Made by a program: the position numbers and the translations under genes. 64,000 nt of DNA, taken from contig OX336388.2 of the NCBI GenBank assembly GCA_946902985.2, forward strand, positions 1,503,398,545 to 1,503,462,544. Reading direction: 5' to 3'. Within the stretch, counting starts at the first letter, position 1, and every line of letters begins with the position of its first letter. The stretch comes from Meconema thalassinum. Its lineage: Eukaryota > Arthropoda > Insecta > Orthoptera > Tettigoniidae. Positions 23,137 through 35,644 of this stretch are shown here, in pieces. Under the pieces are notes generated by a model, which saw only the letters and a program-made list of their open reading frames with translations, was not told where the DNA came from and ran no database searches.

Positions 23137-25222
23137 TATGAACCCTTGCAAAGAAGCATATGAGACTCAATTTCGGGGGTGTAACAGTCCATTTCGTAAA
23201 GTTGTTGTTAAGCTCTTCTTATAACATGCAGGGTAACATATAACAAAATAACATGTAGGAAAAAGTGAATAACAGGATTAAAACATATGAAATTAATAAC
23301 AGATCAACAAATTTACACTATTTACAACAAAAACAAAACAAGGTCTATCAACTGACACCCACTCGAATTAATAAAATTGCCAAATTAGGCCTGATCTCAG
23401 GAGAGATCGTAAACATCTGGACCAAATGTCCCAAATTACTGCAATGACATGTGCGTGTGCGGCTTTTCTACATGCGTTACGATGTGTACAAATTAATGCG
23501 AGATTCTTTACCATCCAGTAAACCTTCAGGGGACGAATCTGCATTGTCTTAGAGCTAGACAGACACGAGGAACCAACTAAACACTAATTAAACTAATCCG
23601 ACACTTTCTACACAAAATAAGACAAAAATAATTTCCGCAATGAAATTGGAATCAAAGAATTGCAGTAGCAAACAACATTAACGCCTAAAATTAGGACTTT
23701 TCAAATCAACACAAGTAAATCAATACGTGACCAGTCAAGAAAAATACACATATGGCCGCTTGCCATTTTTACAAGAAAAATACAAAAAACACCCAACGGT
23801 GTCACAACAGACAAAATCTAACAATGAAATGAGTCACAGAAATCACTAGGCTCAAAGCCAACATTTACATCATAAAACAAATATTTCATTTCATACGATA
23901 TGCAGTAATTCGTAACGGACATGACGAACTCCCAATTTAATTATGATCCAATGACCTTTTAAAGAACAGGTTAGCTACAGATAGCTTACAGGGGTCAGTC
24001 GGTCAGCTGGACTGCCTAAACGATGAATCACCAGACATAGACGGGCGCAAAGTGGAAACTGCACATCTGTCAACCCACGTGTCAATTACCTCGACCTGCC
24101 GTAGCAATGCCTCGAGTATCGAAGAAGCATGCTCCCAAGTAGCACATAATATACGGGTGTGTGTCAAAATAAAATATCTTAGCATTTCCCAAGGAAATCC
24201 AAGAATCAGCATAGGACAAGGTACAGTAGCCTCGTAGATTGCTCAGCCTTTCCATAAAAATACAACCACAATATTTGAGGGCGGTAGGCACATTCTACCT
24301 CTCATCACGAAGAATCAATACACACACCTTGACACAATACACACACCAGAATCACACGTATGTGTTTGACAGAAACCTGAAATAAAGGACATAAAATATT
24401 TCCACCGACTTGCGCTCCCAATCTAGTCCGTGACTAAAGAACCTGATAAGGACTCTCAAAAAAACTCAAAAAATATAGAACTAAGGTGTTCTACGGTGAC
24501 ATCTTAACTTGTTGCGCTCGGCAACCCTAGTATGAATAAAAACCTGTTCGTAAAACATCTAACAACTTTTACCCCCTTCTCCTACTAAAAAATGAATTTG
24601 AATAAAAGCACCATTTATCGACCATGATGAATTTCGCATTCGCATGAATAAAAATCAAATACACACGCCGTGTGTACTAATAATGACTCATAAGAAAAAT
24701 ATACAATCAAACAAACATTTTGGCCACGTGCCAACGTACATTTAAATATAACAGTGTCGGCGCACAAAAATCTAAATACACAAGAAAAACAATTAATAAA
24801 ATATTTACAACGTTCCCGCGTCTAATCTAGCTACATATTGAATAAATCAATGGTTTGTACATCACCGTGCAGCTTGTAGAAATCAACCTCCATCCCAAGG
24901 CATTTCCCCACGGGAAATCTACTCGTTCATCGTCGACGTTCTGGTAGAGGCGTAGCACTTCATTCCACCAATCGACCTTCCAGTAGACATCTTGGCGTGG
25001 CTTCTTGGAAAGAAATGTTCAAAGTTATTATTCTACCTAGCTAGAATCGCTATGAGCTACTGACTTTCACTCAAAATAATGTCCTGGGCGATTACTCAAC
25101 GTTGAACTGGCCCTATCTAAGCATTTGCTTACTTCACACGCACATATACATCACTCAAAATATAACACGAAATTTACATAAAATAATACACTCTTTGTTC
25201 ACCACGCAACTGGCTTTTAACA
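23137..25222 (-). repeat. LTR 2 (middle, chimeric LTR)
   Basis: 2,086 bp, TG...CA. To the left of about 24156 every difference from LTR 1 is shared with LTR 3 (more than 20 sites, including absence of the 77-bp insertion). From 24662 rightwards it agrees with LTR 1 against LTR 3 at eight or more sites. One private change lies near 24110 (GCAATGCC instead of GCAATGGC). This mosaic is the expected product of crossing-over between the two LTRs of one element. Confidence 0.85.
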
Positions 25223-25277
25223 AGTCTCTCAAATTACGTCTACCGCGTAGTGCTTATCTCGACTAGAGATCTCCCTC

Positions 25278-25470
25278 CGTTAGGCGTGAACTCTGCTCCC
25301 ATGAGCACAATAAAAATGTTCGTTCAGACAGACGTGAAGTATGCTCACTAGAGCCTGATAAAATCGTGACTCATACTGGCGTGAACGATGCTCCTCGGAG
25401 CCCGATAAAGTTGTGTCTCGAACTGGCGTGAACGATGCTCCTCAGAGCCCGAGAAGGTTGTGTCTCGAAC
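25278..25470 (-). repeat. 47-50 bp tandem repeat, copy 2
   Basis: Identical to 19040-19232: about four units with GCGTGAACGATGCTCCTC. Confidence 0.6.
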
Positions 25471-26591
25471 TACTCATCACCGATCAATTTATTAGAAACT
25501 GACAGAAAGGAGTGGAGTGGGGGCAATCTGTGAAAATAATCTGTAATTTTCAACTCACAGACTTGGGACTAGTATCAATCTTCTTCTTTTCATCCAAACG
25601 TCTCAATGGACTCATGCGGAATCCTATCGCATCGGCGGTTCTTCATACACGTGTTTTAGCGCCTTTTTTTAGGTACGCAACTCTCCGCGTGGTTTAGGCG
25701 TCCTCTCTCCTGATTTGTTGATTCAATCGTGTATCGGTTGCAACTTCACCTCTGGCACGCCCATAATGACGCCGACTTGGATGCGCGTTCACCCTGGATT
25801 TGTCCTTGAACTCGGCTTAACCGGTCATCGTCAGGAATAACTATCACGCTACTTCTGTTGCAATCGTTGCGACACACTACCTGTCTTCCCTTTGTCAAAC
25901 TCCAACATGTACTGCCTGGATATCAGTAATAATAATAATAAAAATCATGAAGACTTATTGATCGGCAAATCAATAAGGGTTCATTTATCCTCAGCAAAGT
26001 TTTAAAATTCGAAGCAAGTGATTGATTTTGATTTTAAATACAATATCCAGAGTAGTATAGATAACATCACTTAAGTACCTCACTCGTCTGCCTGAGTGTG
26101 CATTCCACAGTCCCAATTAGTGTGCGCTTCTCGCTGCAATGTGCCCCTCTGAGATCTCATTCACACGTCTCGCTAGACCTTCCCCCTCTTTCTCACACAA
26201 TTACAACTTCTGCCAGACCTGTCGTATTGTTTACAAACAAGCTCGCTCTCCCAGGGTATCACGTATCCACGTGCATTTGAGTGTGTGTTCTCAAAATTAA
26301 TTTTTGCAATTGGATTCTGCTTTCCTTGTCCTTATTACTCATCAAATGGTTCCCTTCTTCTTCTGCTCCCATCTTCTTCTTCCGCTACCGTCTTCTTCTT
26401 CTGCTACCCTCTTCTTTACCATATTTCCAGACCCTTGCCTGAAACTTCGTCCCACGAATTTCTTCTGCTATTTTTCCGCGTCTCCTCCTGTCTTGTCACC
26501 TTTCTGCATCCTCGTTAGTCGGATTGTCGGGATTTCTTCTGTTTTTCATGGCTCGTCCCCACTTCTCTTTCTCTGTTTCCTCTTCTGCATT

Positions 26592-27752
26592 TTATTCGTC
26601 CAAATATTTTTGCGACTCAGCGTAACGCTTGTTCCATTCATCACGGAAATCTCCCTGGTTTTCTTGCAGATAATTCCTCTGATTATTCCATCTACCGTCC
26701 CCGTTCCTCTGATATGGTCTATCCTGCCTTTGGTGTCCTCTCCAGTTAGTATTTTCTCGCTGGTACGTCCTCTGATTGTGATTGTTGTTCTGATTGTTGT
26801 AATTATCACGGCGATTTTGGAAGTTCCTATTGTTATTATTATTGTATTGGTTTCGACCGTCGAACTCCTGCCGTCTGGGCGTAAATTGTGTGCTAGTGGA
26901 CTGTGTCTTCGTTTGATTGTTCTGACTTTGACCGTTTTGATGCCCCTGAACTATTTCTGCAGTGTTCACGCACTCCGTATTCCGTCTCCCGGTCTGCGGA
27001 CTGACCATACTCGTTTCGTCCAAGTGGCGGAGTATCTCCTCGGCCTGAACTGCGGTTTTGATATTTACTGCCACTAAAAATTGCTGTATGTTCATCGGAA
27101 GCTGCTTGCCGATAGTTAATACCATGTTTTCTTCAGAAGGCGGCTCGTTAAAATCCCGGAATTTCACTAGCTGCTGACTAAATAACTCAGAAAACCTTGT
27201 AGGGTGTGTGCTATGGTATTTTCTGGTATATAAGTCCTTTCTCAACCCCTGCTGCAGTGAAGGACTCCAGAACTTCCTCAAAAATACTTCTTTAAACTGG
27301 GCCATGTCATTAAACGTATACTTGAAGCTTTGAAACCAGATTAAACTTGGGCCCTCTAAAAATTTCTCCACCAGACGAAGCTGTTTTGCGGGACTGACGT
27401 GTTGGTCATTAAAATAATCATCCAGCTGGCCCAAAAATGCTTTTGGAGTAGATACTGAAATTTCCCTGAATTTGTCTGGTTTAAACTCATTTCCCCTAAT
27501 TACTTGTGTGACTTGGGCAGGTGCCACACCAGGTTGTGGAGTTGACGTCTCCCCTCTGTAATTTTGGAATGTGTCGCAAGTTATCTTTGGACTCTGACCT
27601 CGGCTCTTATCCTCAGCTAGCTTCGACCCCTCCAGACTTCCAATATTTCCGTTTTTCCCTACTGAATTTTCTGAAGAGAATAAAGTGGCATTCTCTAAAG
27701 ATCTTGTCTCATTTTTAACGATGAGGTCTGCGTGTTCTTGGAGCTTGGACAT
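26592..27752 (-). CDS. gag: Gag capsid core (copy 2)
   Basis: 386 residues identical to the protein at 20354-21514: coiled-coil tail end, Gag-like block at about 95-245, and Asn/Arg-rich basic C-terminus without CCHC. The upstream TAG at 27801-27803 again separates it from the in-frame coiled-coil segment. Because the sequence is the same, whether either copy is expressed cannot be told from sequence alone. Confidence 0.8.
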   Translation of the reverse strand: MSKLQEHADLIVKNETRSLENATLFSSENSVGKNGNIGSLEGSKLAEDKSRGQSPKITCDTFQNYRGETSTPQPGVAPAQVTQVIRGNEFKPDKFREISVSTPKAFLGQLDDYFNDQHVSPAKQLRLVEKFLEGPSLIWFQSFKYTFNDMAQFKEVFLRKFWSPSLQQGLRKDLYTRKYHSTHPTRFSELFSQQLVKFRDFNEPPSEENMVLTIGKQLPMNIQQFLVAVNIKTAVQAEEILRHLDETSMVSPQTGRRNTECVNTAEIVQGHQNGQSQNNQTKTQSTSTQFTPRRQEFDGRNQYNNNNNRNFQNRRDNYNNQNNNHNQRTYQRENTNWRGHQRQDRPYQRNGDGRWNNQRNYLQENQGDFRDEWNKRYAESQKYLDE

Positions 27753-27800
27753 GATACTTTCCTCCAGAGCCTGTATTCTAGAGTTATTCTCCCCTAGACT

Positions 27801-28208
27801 CTATAATATCGTCAGCCTATCTCCTTTAGTCTCATTCACCTGCTGTTCCCAATCTTTCCGGATTCTACTCTTCAAATTGTTAATTTTTTCTTCGTTGCTT
27901 TCCTGATTCTTCTCAAGCGGTTCCCTTATTTGTTCTTGTATCAGCTGCTGAGTTTTAATTAATTGTTCTCCTATCTCTTCTCGTATTTTCTCTTGATTTT
28001 TACTTAACTGGTCTTCCAGGTTTTCGCGCAAGTGTATCCTTTCTTTCTCCGTTTTTATCTCCAGCTTGTCAAGTTCTTTTATAAATCCTAACACATTGTT
28101 GTCGACAGAATTAATCTGTTCTTGTATGTTAATATTCTTCGCCTCTATTCTGTTGAATTGCCCTTGTAATTCATCCTGCGTGCTTTTGATCCCTGCCGTA
28201 TTGTTCAC
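27801..28208 (-). pseudogene. gag: Gag coiled-coil segment, middle part (copy 2)
   Basis: Identical to 21563-21970, with the same TAG at its end and the same 4-bp overlap with the upstream segment. Confidence 0.65.
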
Positions 28209-28834
28209 ACATGCTGTCTCATTTGTTTCATTTTAGCGGCTACCATTCCATCTAACTGTACTAGTTTGTCGTCAAATTTGGATTCTAGTTTCTTGATTTC
28301 TCCTAATTGTCTCGAATTATTCTCTGCCACCTCTCCCGCCAGTTTCTCTAGTTCTATTTTAGTACTCTGATTTATTTCAAGTGTTATCCTCTCTAATTGA
28401 ACTGTTTGTAAGGTTGCCTGCTCCGATAACTTGTGGTTTAGGTCAACTAACTGTTTATTATTATCATCACTCTGTTCACGTAATTGAGTAGTTATGTTAT
28501 TTAATTGTTTATCATTCTGTTCACGCAACTCGTGTATCTGTTTGTCGCTATCCAATTTCTGGATTTGCAATTGGACCGTAATATTACTGTTCACGTCCTG
28601 TAATTGTTTATCGCTATCCAATTTCTGGATTTGTAATTGCGCCGTAATGTTACCGTTCACGTCATGTAATTGTTTATCACTATGTTCACGCAACTCGTGT
28701 AATTGTTTATCACTTTGTTCACTCATGCCCTTTAACTGTTCCTCCGTCTTTGCAGACAATTGCACAGTCAACTGCGCGGACATCTGCTCCATCAACGCTT
28801 TAATCTCCTCGATGCTAGCCATCGCAAAACACAC
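28205..28834 (-). pseudogene. gag: Gag N-terminal coiled-coil segment (copy 2)
   Basis: Identical to 21967-22596: 209 residues with DKQL-type repeats, on the far side of the frameshift. Confidence 0.7.
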
Positions 28835-29347
28835 AAAATAATATATTCTGAGAAAATAGGGCCATGCAATGGGATTTTAGTCGTACACACACACATGTCT
28901 TGATATTTAAATATTACATTGATTCTAATTTAAATACATTTTCAGTAATCAAAATCTTACTGAATAATGACTCTTATTTCCAAACAACAAAATAACTCCC
29001 TTGTGATCTGCTTGTAAATTCCTAACTAACAGAATTTACGAACAACACTTTAATTAACCGAAGTTCATTGAATGTAAAGTAAGGCAACACCTTCCTGCTT
29101 TTGACTGAGTTCACTAGATATGCACATTTTCTAATTTTAAGCCGGGCGCCAGAACAAGTTATCAACAAACACAATATCAATTTCTAACCTTGTTCAACAT
29201 TTCTAACTTTAAGAACTCAGTGATTTTACTGAATACACTTGGCGGTACAACTTCGCCTCAATTTATTGAATTTACTCTTGTCCCGCTGACCTGGCATCTT
29301 TTCACAGCGAAATAAGTATGAGGTCAATAAAGCAACAACAACAACAA

Positions 29348-29365
29348 TCCCCACTTGGGCAGCCA
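29348..29365 (-). promoter_or_regulatory. Primer binding site-like sequence (Lys tRNA), copy 2
   Basis: Same 18 bases and the same distance from LTR 3 as in copy 1. Confidence 0.55.
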
Positions 29366-29374
29366 TTTTTGATA

Positions 29375-31460
29375 TATGAACCCTTGCAAAGAAGCATATG
29401 AGACTCAATTTCGGGGGTGTAACAGTCCATTTCGTAAAGTTGTTGTTAAGCTCTTCTTATAACATGCAGGGTAACATATAACAAAATAACATGTAGGAAA
29501 AAGTGAATAACAGGATTAAAACATATGAAATTAATAACAGATCAACAAATTTACACTATTTACAACAAAAACAAAACAAGGTCTATCAACTGACACCCAC
29601 TCGAATTAATAAAATTGCCAAATTAGGCCTGATCTCAGGAGAGATCGTAAACATCTGGACCAAATGTCCCAAATTACTGCAATGACATGTGCGTGTGCGG
29701 CTTTTCTACATGCGTTACGATGTGTACAAATTAATGCGAGATTCTTTACCATCCAGTAAACCTTCAGGGGACGAATCTGCATTGTCTTAGAGCTAGACAG
29801 ACACGAGGAACCAACTAAACACTAATTAAACTAATCCGACACTTTCTACACAAAATAAGACAAAAATAATTTCCGCAATGAAATTGGAATCAAAGAATTG
29901 CAGTAGCAAACAACATTAACGCCTAAAATTAGGACTTTTCAAATCAACACAAGTAAATCAATACGTGACCAGTCAAGAAAAATACACATATGGCCGCTTG
30001 CCATTTTTACAAGAAAAATACAAAAAACACCCAACGGTGTCACAACAGACAAAATCTAACAATGAAATGAGTCACAGAAATCACTAGGCTCAAAGCCAAC
30101 ATTTACATCATAAAACAAATATTTCATTTCATACGATATGCAGTAATTCGTAACGGACATGACGAACTCCCAATTTAATTATGATCCAATGACCTTTTAA
30201 AGAACAGGTTAGCTACAGATAGCTTACAGGGGTCAGTCGGTCAGCTGGACTGCCTAAACGATGAATCACCAGACATAGACGGGCGCAAAGTGGAAACTGC
30301 ACATCTGTCAACCCACGTGTCAATTACCTCGACCTGCCGTAGCAATGGCTCGAGTATCGAAGAAGCATGCTCCCAAGTAGCACATAATATACGGGTGTGT
30401 GTCAAAATAAAATATCTTAGCATTTCCCAAGGAAATCCAAGAATCAGCATAGGACAAGGTACAGTAGCCTCGTAGATTGCTCAGCCTTTCCATAAAAATA
30501 CAACCACAATATTTGAGGGCGGTAGGCACATTCTACCTCTCATCACGAAGAATCAATACACACACCTTGACACAATACACACACCAGAATCACACGTATG
30601 TGTTTGACAGAAACCTGAAATAAAGGACATAAAATATTTCCACCGACTTGCGCTCCCAATCTAGTCCGTGACTAAAGAACCTGATAAGGACTCTCAAAAA
30701 AACTCAAAAAATATAGAACTAAGGTGTTCTACGGTGACATCTTAACTTGTTGCGCTCGGCAACCCTAGTATGAATAAAAACCTGTTCGTAAAACATCTAA
30801 CAACTTTTACCCCCTTCTCCTACTAAAAAATGAATTTGAATAAAAGCACCATTTATCGACCATGATGAATTTCGCATTCGCATGAATAAAAATCAAATAT
30901 ACACACCGTGTGTACTAATAATGACTCATAAGAAAAATATACAATCAAAGAAACATTTTGGCCACGTGCCAACGTACATTTAAATATAACAGTGTCGGCG
31001 CACAAAAATCTAAATACACAAGAAAAACAATGAATAAAATATTTACAACGTTCCCGCGTCTAATCTAGCTACATATTGAATAAATCAATGGTTTGTACAT
31101 CACCGTGCAGCTTGTAGAAATCAACCTCCATCCCAAGGCATTTCCTCACGGGAAATTTACTCGTTCATCGTCGACGTTCTGGTAGAGGCGTAGCACTTCA
31201 TTCCACCAATCGACCTTCCAGTAGACATCTTGGCGTGGCTTCTTGGAAAGAAATGTTCAAAGTTATTATTCTACCTAGCTAGAATCGCTATGAGCTACTG
31301 ACTTTCACTCAAAATAATGTCCTGGGCGATTACTCAACGTTGAACTGGCCCTATCTAAGCATTTGCTTACTTCACACGCACATATACATCACTCAATATA
31401 TAACACAAAATTTACAGAAAATATTACTCTCTTCGTTCACCACGCAACTGGCTTTTAACA
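29375..31460 (-). repeat. LTR 3 (right LTR)
   Basis: 2,086 bp, TGAACCC...TTTTAACA. Its left part is almost identical to LTR 2; its right part carries private differences such as TTCCTCAC and ATATATAACACA. The sequence beyond 31460 (AGTCTGGTGG) does not duplicate the left flank (GGTAC before 16824), so no target duplication brackets the tandem. Confidence 0.85.
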
Positions 31461-31471
31461 AGTCTGGTGGC

Positions 31472-31753
31472 CTTAGTAATCAAAATTTAATGTTTTTCAG
31501 TCGATTAACCCATTGTACCCAATTGTGATGGGGACCCCCCCCCCCCCGCAATTGGGTACAATCGTGACCGATTGGAAAACACTAAATTTTGACTCTCCTG
31601 GATGTAAACAGGGTTGTCTTAGTAAACAAAATGTAATGCTTTTCAGTCGGTCAACACAATGTACCCAATTGTGATGGGGACACCCCCCCCACAACTGGGT
31701 ACAATCGTGACCGATTGGAAAACACTACATTTTGACTTTCGAGGATGTAAACC
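31472..31753. repeat. Two tandem copies of a palindromic unit with a C-run loop
   Basis: Units start at 31472 and 31618 (period 146 bp). Each folds on itself: CATTGTACCCAATTG (31511-31525) pairs with CAATTGGGTACAATCG (31549-31564), and outer arms (AAAATTTA...TTTTTCAGTCG against CCGATTGGAAAACACTAAATTTT) extend the stem. The loop is GATGGGGA plus a C-run (13 C in unit 1, 8 in unit 2). No coding. It could be a foldback or MITE-like element, or a hairpin satellite. Confidence 0.75.
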
Positions 31754-32401
31754 GAAGAGAACAACTTGAGAAATTCTAAACAAGGAAATACATCTTTCAA
31801 TGAACACACGGCAATGGCCTTCAGAACAAAGACTGTGACATACACTATTAGCGATTCACAATATTGTTTCCTGACAAATAGAGTGGAACTTTTACAATAC
31901 AAACTGATGGGTTTTAAAGGCTACTTGGTTACTTCGAAAGCGCATCAATTCAATATTCAGCACACACAATAAATAATTTGTACTCCGTTGATTAAAGAGG
32001 TTAATGAAATGGGCTAGTAATCAATGAAATAATTATATACTAATTGAATATAGGGTATATATCATATTATTACGTCCCGTTACAATCTATTATCTGTTTA
32101 AAATTATTCCGTGTCACGGAAAACTCTGTCCAGGTTAAGTATGCTAAATAAAAGCAAATAAAATGAAAAACAATGAATGCACGGCAGCTTAAACCATTGT
32201 TGTGGTGTAGAGGTTCTAGCACGGAAGATAAAGTATTGTAGGTCATATAAAGAAGTTTTAGGAAGACGAAGTCATTTTTTCAAACATTTCACCTCAAACC
32301 GATACAGCAGGAAAACTCACCACCATGGAATTATCCATTAGAAATGAAGTAATATTTGTATTAGTTAAAGTTTTCTATGACGTTGAGTTTCTGCGTTAAA
32401 A
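31754..32401. other. No recognisable feature
   Basis: AT-rich sequence between the palindromic repeats and the start of H2-C; nothing that I can support. Confidence 0.4.
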
Positions 32402-33232
32402 CAAGTAGTTCCGTGAACAAATAAATAGCCTACTGGTCTTACTTAGGACACGAGAAATGAAAACGAGATTTTTAAAAATGTACAGCCGCCATTTTTAAGT
32501 TCCCATAAAATTCCATTGAATTAGACGTCAGTATATTAAGGCTTGTATGAAGATATGCCGTGCCAAGTCGCGAGAAAAATACATTTAAATATATAAATTT
32601 CGCGTCGCCGCCATGTTGATTTTGTGCTCATCAGGTTATTGAATGATCCATAGGTGAACTTATATTATACTAGCATAAGTACCCGTTCTTCGAACGGTGT
32701 TCGGTGTTAACACCAGATATTATCAATTGAGCTACTGTTGCAATGGTTAGCGGTTTGTCATCCCTCCATAAGTTTATCAGAACGAAGTTAGTTTTCTGGG
32801 AATATCACACACTGTTAATTTAAGGGCCTTAAAATGTGGGTTTCGGAGACCCTTTATAGACTCGCGAATTTTGTGTCTCACATTGAGAAGCGCAACATAT
32901 GCTTTGGTCGTCCTTCTAGGATAATTTTTATATTTCGCCTATTTTAGCATGTATTTTGAGAAGTTTTTCCCTATATCCTTCCATCTACTCTATGAAAAGT
33001 ACGGTGAAGTGTTTTATAAATGTTTGGCGTATTGACTCATGTTTACCATACCTAATTTTACGATGCACCAAGCATCCGAACACGAGTTATAGGCGTACAT
33101 AAAGATACACAGAAAGACAGACAGACAATTTTATTGTCTACAACATATCACCCAGATACCCAAATATGGGTATATCTACCACACAGTATCAAAAAAATCA
33201 TCCTTACGATGAACCCTTATGTCGACAAAAAA

Positions 33233-34366
33233 CAAGATGTTCAGTAAAGAACATATAGCCTACTTTATCCTAAATGCATGGGTATTGTTATAACTCTTTG
33301 TCCTTTTCAAGGAGTATAATTGAATGTTGGTTGTAGTAGCTTGTTGAAATACAACGTGCTATAGGGATATTAAACATGAATATGAGGTGCCCTTTGCTAG
33401 TGCTACCACTGTAAAAAAAAATCATTCAATTCGGTTTCACCGTGTTTGAATTGATCTGGGGAATGGATTTGCACACATACATGGCCGCTATTTGCAGACT
33501 ATTGGGCTGATGACCTTGTAGTCAGCCATAAGATGCTTTCCACAAAAAGGCATGTTGTTGCAAAATCCGGTAGAGATCAAATTATTAGGATGGTCGAAAT
33601 TTGATTTAAGCTTTTAACATTTGGGTGGCCGTCATTCCGTTTCCGTCAAGATGGCGGCGATATAAAACATGACACTGAGGTGCCTTTTGCTAGTGCTATC
33701 TCTGTACCAAATTTCGTTCAATTCGGTTTCACCGTGTTTGAATTGATAGGGGGAATCGATTTGCACACATACTTGGCCACCATCTGCAAACTATTGGGCT
33801 GATGATCTAGCAGTTTGGTCAGAATATGCTTCCCACATAAAGATTTGTTGTTGCAAAATTTGGTAGAGACTAGATTATTAGGTTGGTCGTAATTACATTT
33901 TAGCCTTTAACATTTGGGTGGCCGCGATTACGTTTCCGTCAAGATGGCGGTGATATAAAACATGACACTGGGGTGCCCTTTGCTAGTACTACCTCTGTAC
34001 CAAATTTCGTTCCATTCGGTTTCACCGTGTTCGAATTAATAGGGGCAATCGATTTTCACACAAAGATGGCCGCCATCCGCAAACTATTAGGCTGATGACC
34101 TATTAGTTTCGTCAAAGGATGCTGCCCCCATAAAGGTATGTTGTTGCTAAATTCGGTAGAGATCGGATGATTAGGTTAGTCGTAATTTGATTTAAGCTTT
34201 GAACATTTGTGTGGCCGCCATTACGTTTCCGTCAAGATGGCGGCGATATAAAACATGACACTGAGGTGTCCTTTGCTAGTGCTTCCTTTGTACCAAATTT
34301 CGTTCAATTTGCGCTCACCGTGTTCGAATTGATAGGGGGGGGACAGACATTCAGAGTACACACACT

Positions 34367-34403
<37 letters not shown>

Positions 34404-34513
34404 ACAGACTCACACACACACATACACACACACAGACAGACACACTTTTATTCGCCCTGTAGTGATCTCATAAGTCTACTTTCATTTTTTGCAAAAATCG
34501 AAAGTAGGCTAAA
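33233..34513 (+). mobile_element. H1-2: hairpin-ended element
   Basis: Same termini as H1-1 (CAAGATGTTCAGTAAAGAAC to AAAGTAGGCTAAAA). About three to four tandem units, then a CA microsatellite (about 34357-34440) and the 3' hairpin. It is inserted in an A-run of E1; the corresponding site in E2 (about 48718-48738) is an uninterrupted A-run. Ends are ambiguous by a few A residues. Confidence 0.75.
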
Positions 34514-35644
34514 AAAAAAAAAGATTATTTATAATGTGCTCTCAAACTCAATTCACCTAACGTGTACTTACTGACGTGAAATAGAATTGCTAGCCTTGTA
34601 CACGAAACGCAATACACGTCACATACAAACTGACCCTCTACCTTGTGTTAGGTCCCCATACACAGGAAGACCTCTTTCACAAATTATAAAGACTTGTGGT
34701 GTATGAAAATTCAGGTTCTTTAGCCTCAAATGGCCCAAATTCCTAAAAGTTGCAAAAAAAAAAAGCTGATTCAATTCAGGAATTTTTGATAATAATGTTG
34801 CTGTTTGGAGATATAATAGACCTTCTGTACTATATGTCGCACGCGAAAATTGCATGAAAAAAATCTAGGTTACTCCTTGACCCCCTTAATTGCATTGATG
34901 AATTATACAGTCTACGTTGGTTCCGTGATAACCTTATAGCCATTTGCAAACTTTCACAGAAATGTAATAAATGGAGTGGCATTGCTTCTCACAGAAATAG
35001 ATGGAAAGTTGGATGCCACCCCTTGAGATAATGTTGTCATGGTTACCGATTTGCATTACTTCATTGGTTTGTTAAATTAAATTAAATTAGTTTTCTGGGA
35101 ATATATCAGAAACTGTTGGTTTTAGAGCCTTATAATGAGGTTTTCGAGGACCCTTCAGGGCCCCCGAGTTTTGTTTCTGTCACAGAGGGGCTTTGTCTCG
35201 TCGTTGTACGCCATAATATAATACTACTACTACTACTAATAATATAATATAGGGATAGGAATATAATAGACCTGCCGTACCACACCCGCAGGTGTAAATC
35301 GCGTGAAAAAATTCTAGCGTATCCCTGACCCCCTTAAGCGCATTATACGTATTGATTAATTTTACAGCTTAATTTGGTTCCGTGATAACCTTCGATCCGT
35401 TTGCAAACTTTCACACTAATGTTATTAATGGAACTGCCGTCTTACAGCAATAGATGGACCTCTGAGAATCTGTTGCCATGGTTACCGGCTTGCATTCGTT
35501 CATTAGTTTGTAAAATGAAATTAGTTTTCTGGGAATATCTCAAACAACGGTTGGTTTTATGGCCTATAAATTTGGTTTTCGGGGACCCTTTAGGGCCCCC
35601 AAGTTTTGTCTCTCACATTGAGGGCCTGAAAATGAGCTTTTCTT

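Larger units (their letters stand above)
25223..29374 (-). mobile_element. Gag-only LTR retrotransposon, internal region copy 2
   Basis: Same length (4,152 bp) as copy 1 and, as far as I can read, the same sequence, including the gag frameshift and in-frame TAG. Shared lesions show duplication after the gene broke, not two independent retrotranspositions. Confidence 0.8.

Noticed and set aside
34209..34574. 121-codon frame similar to the one at 9287
   Set aside because: Same microsatellite artefact in H1-2.
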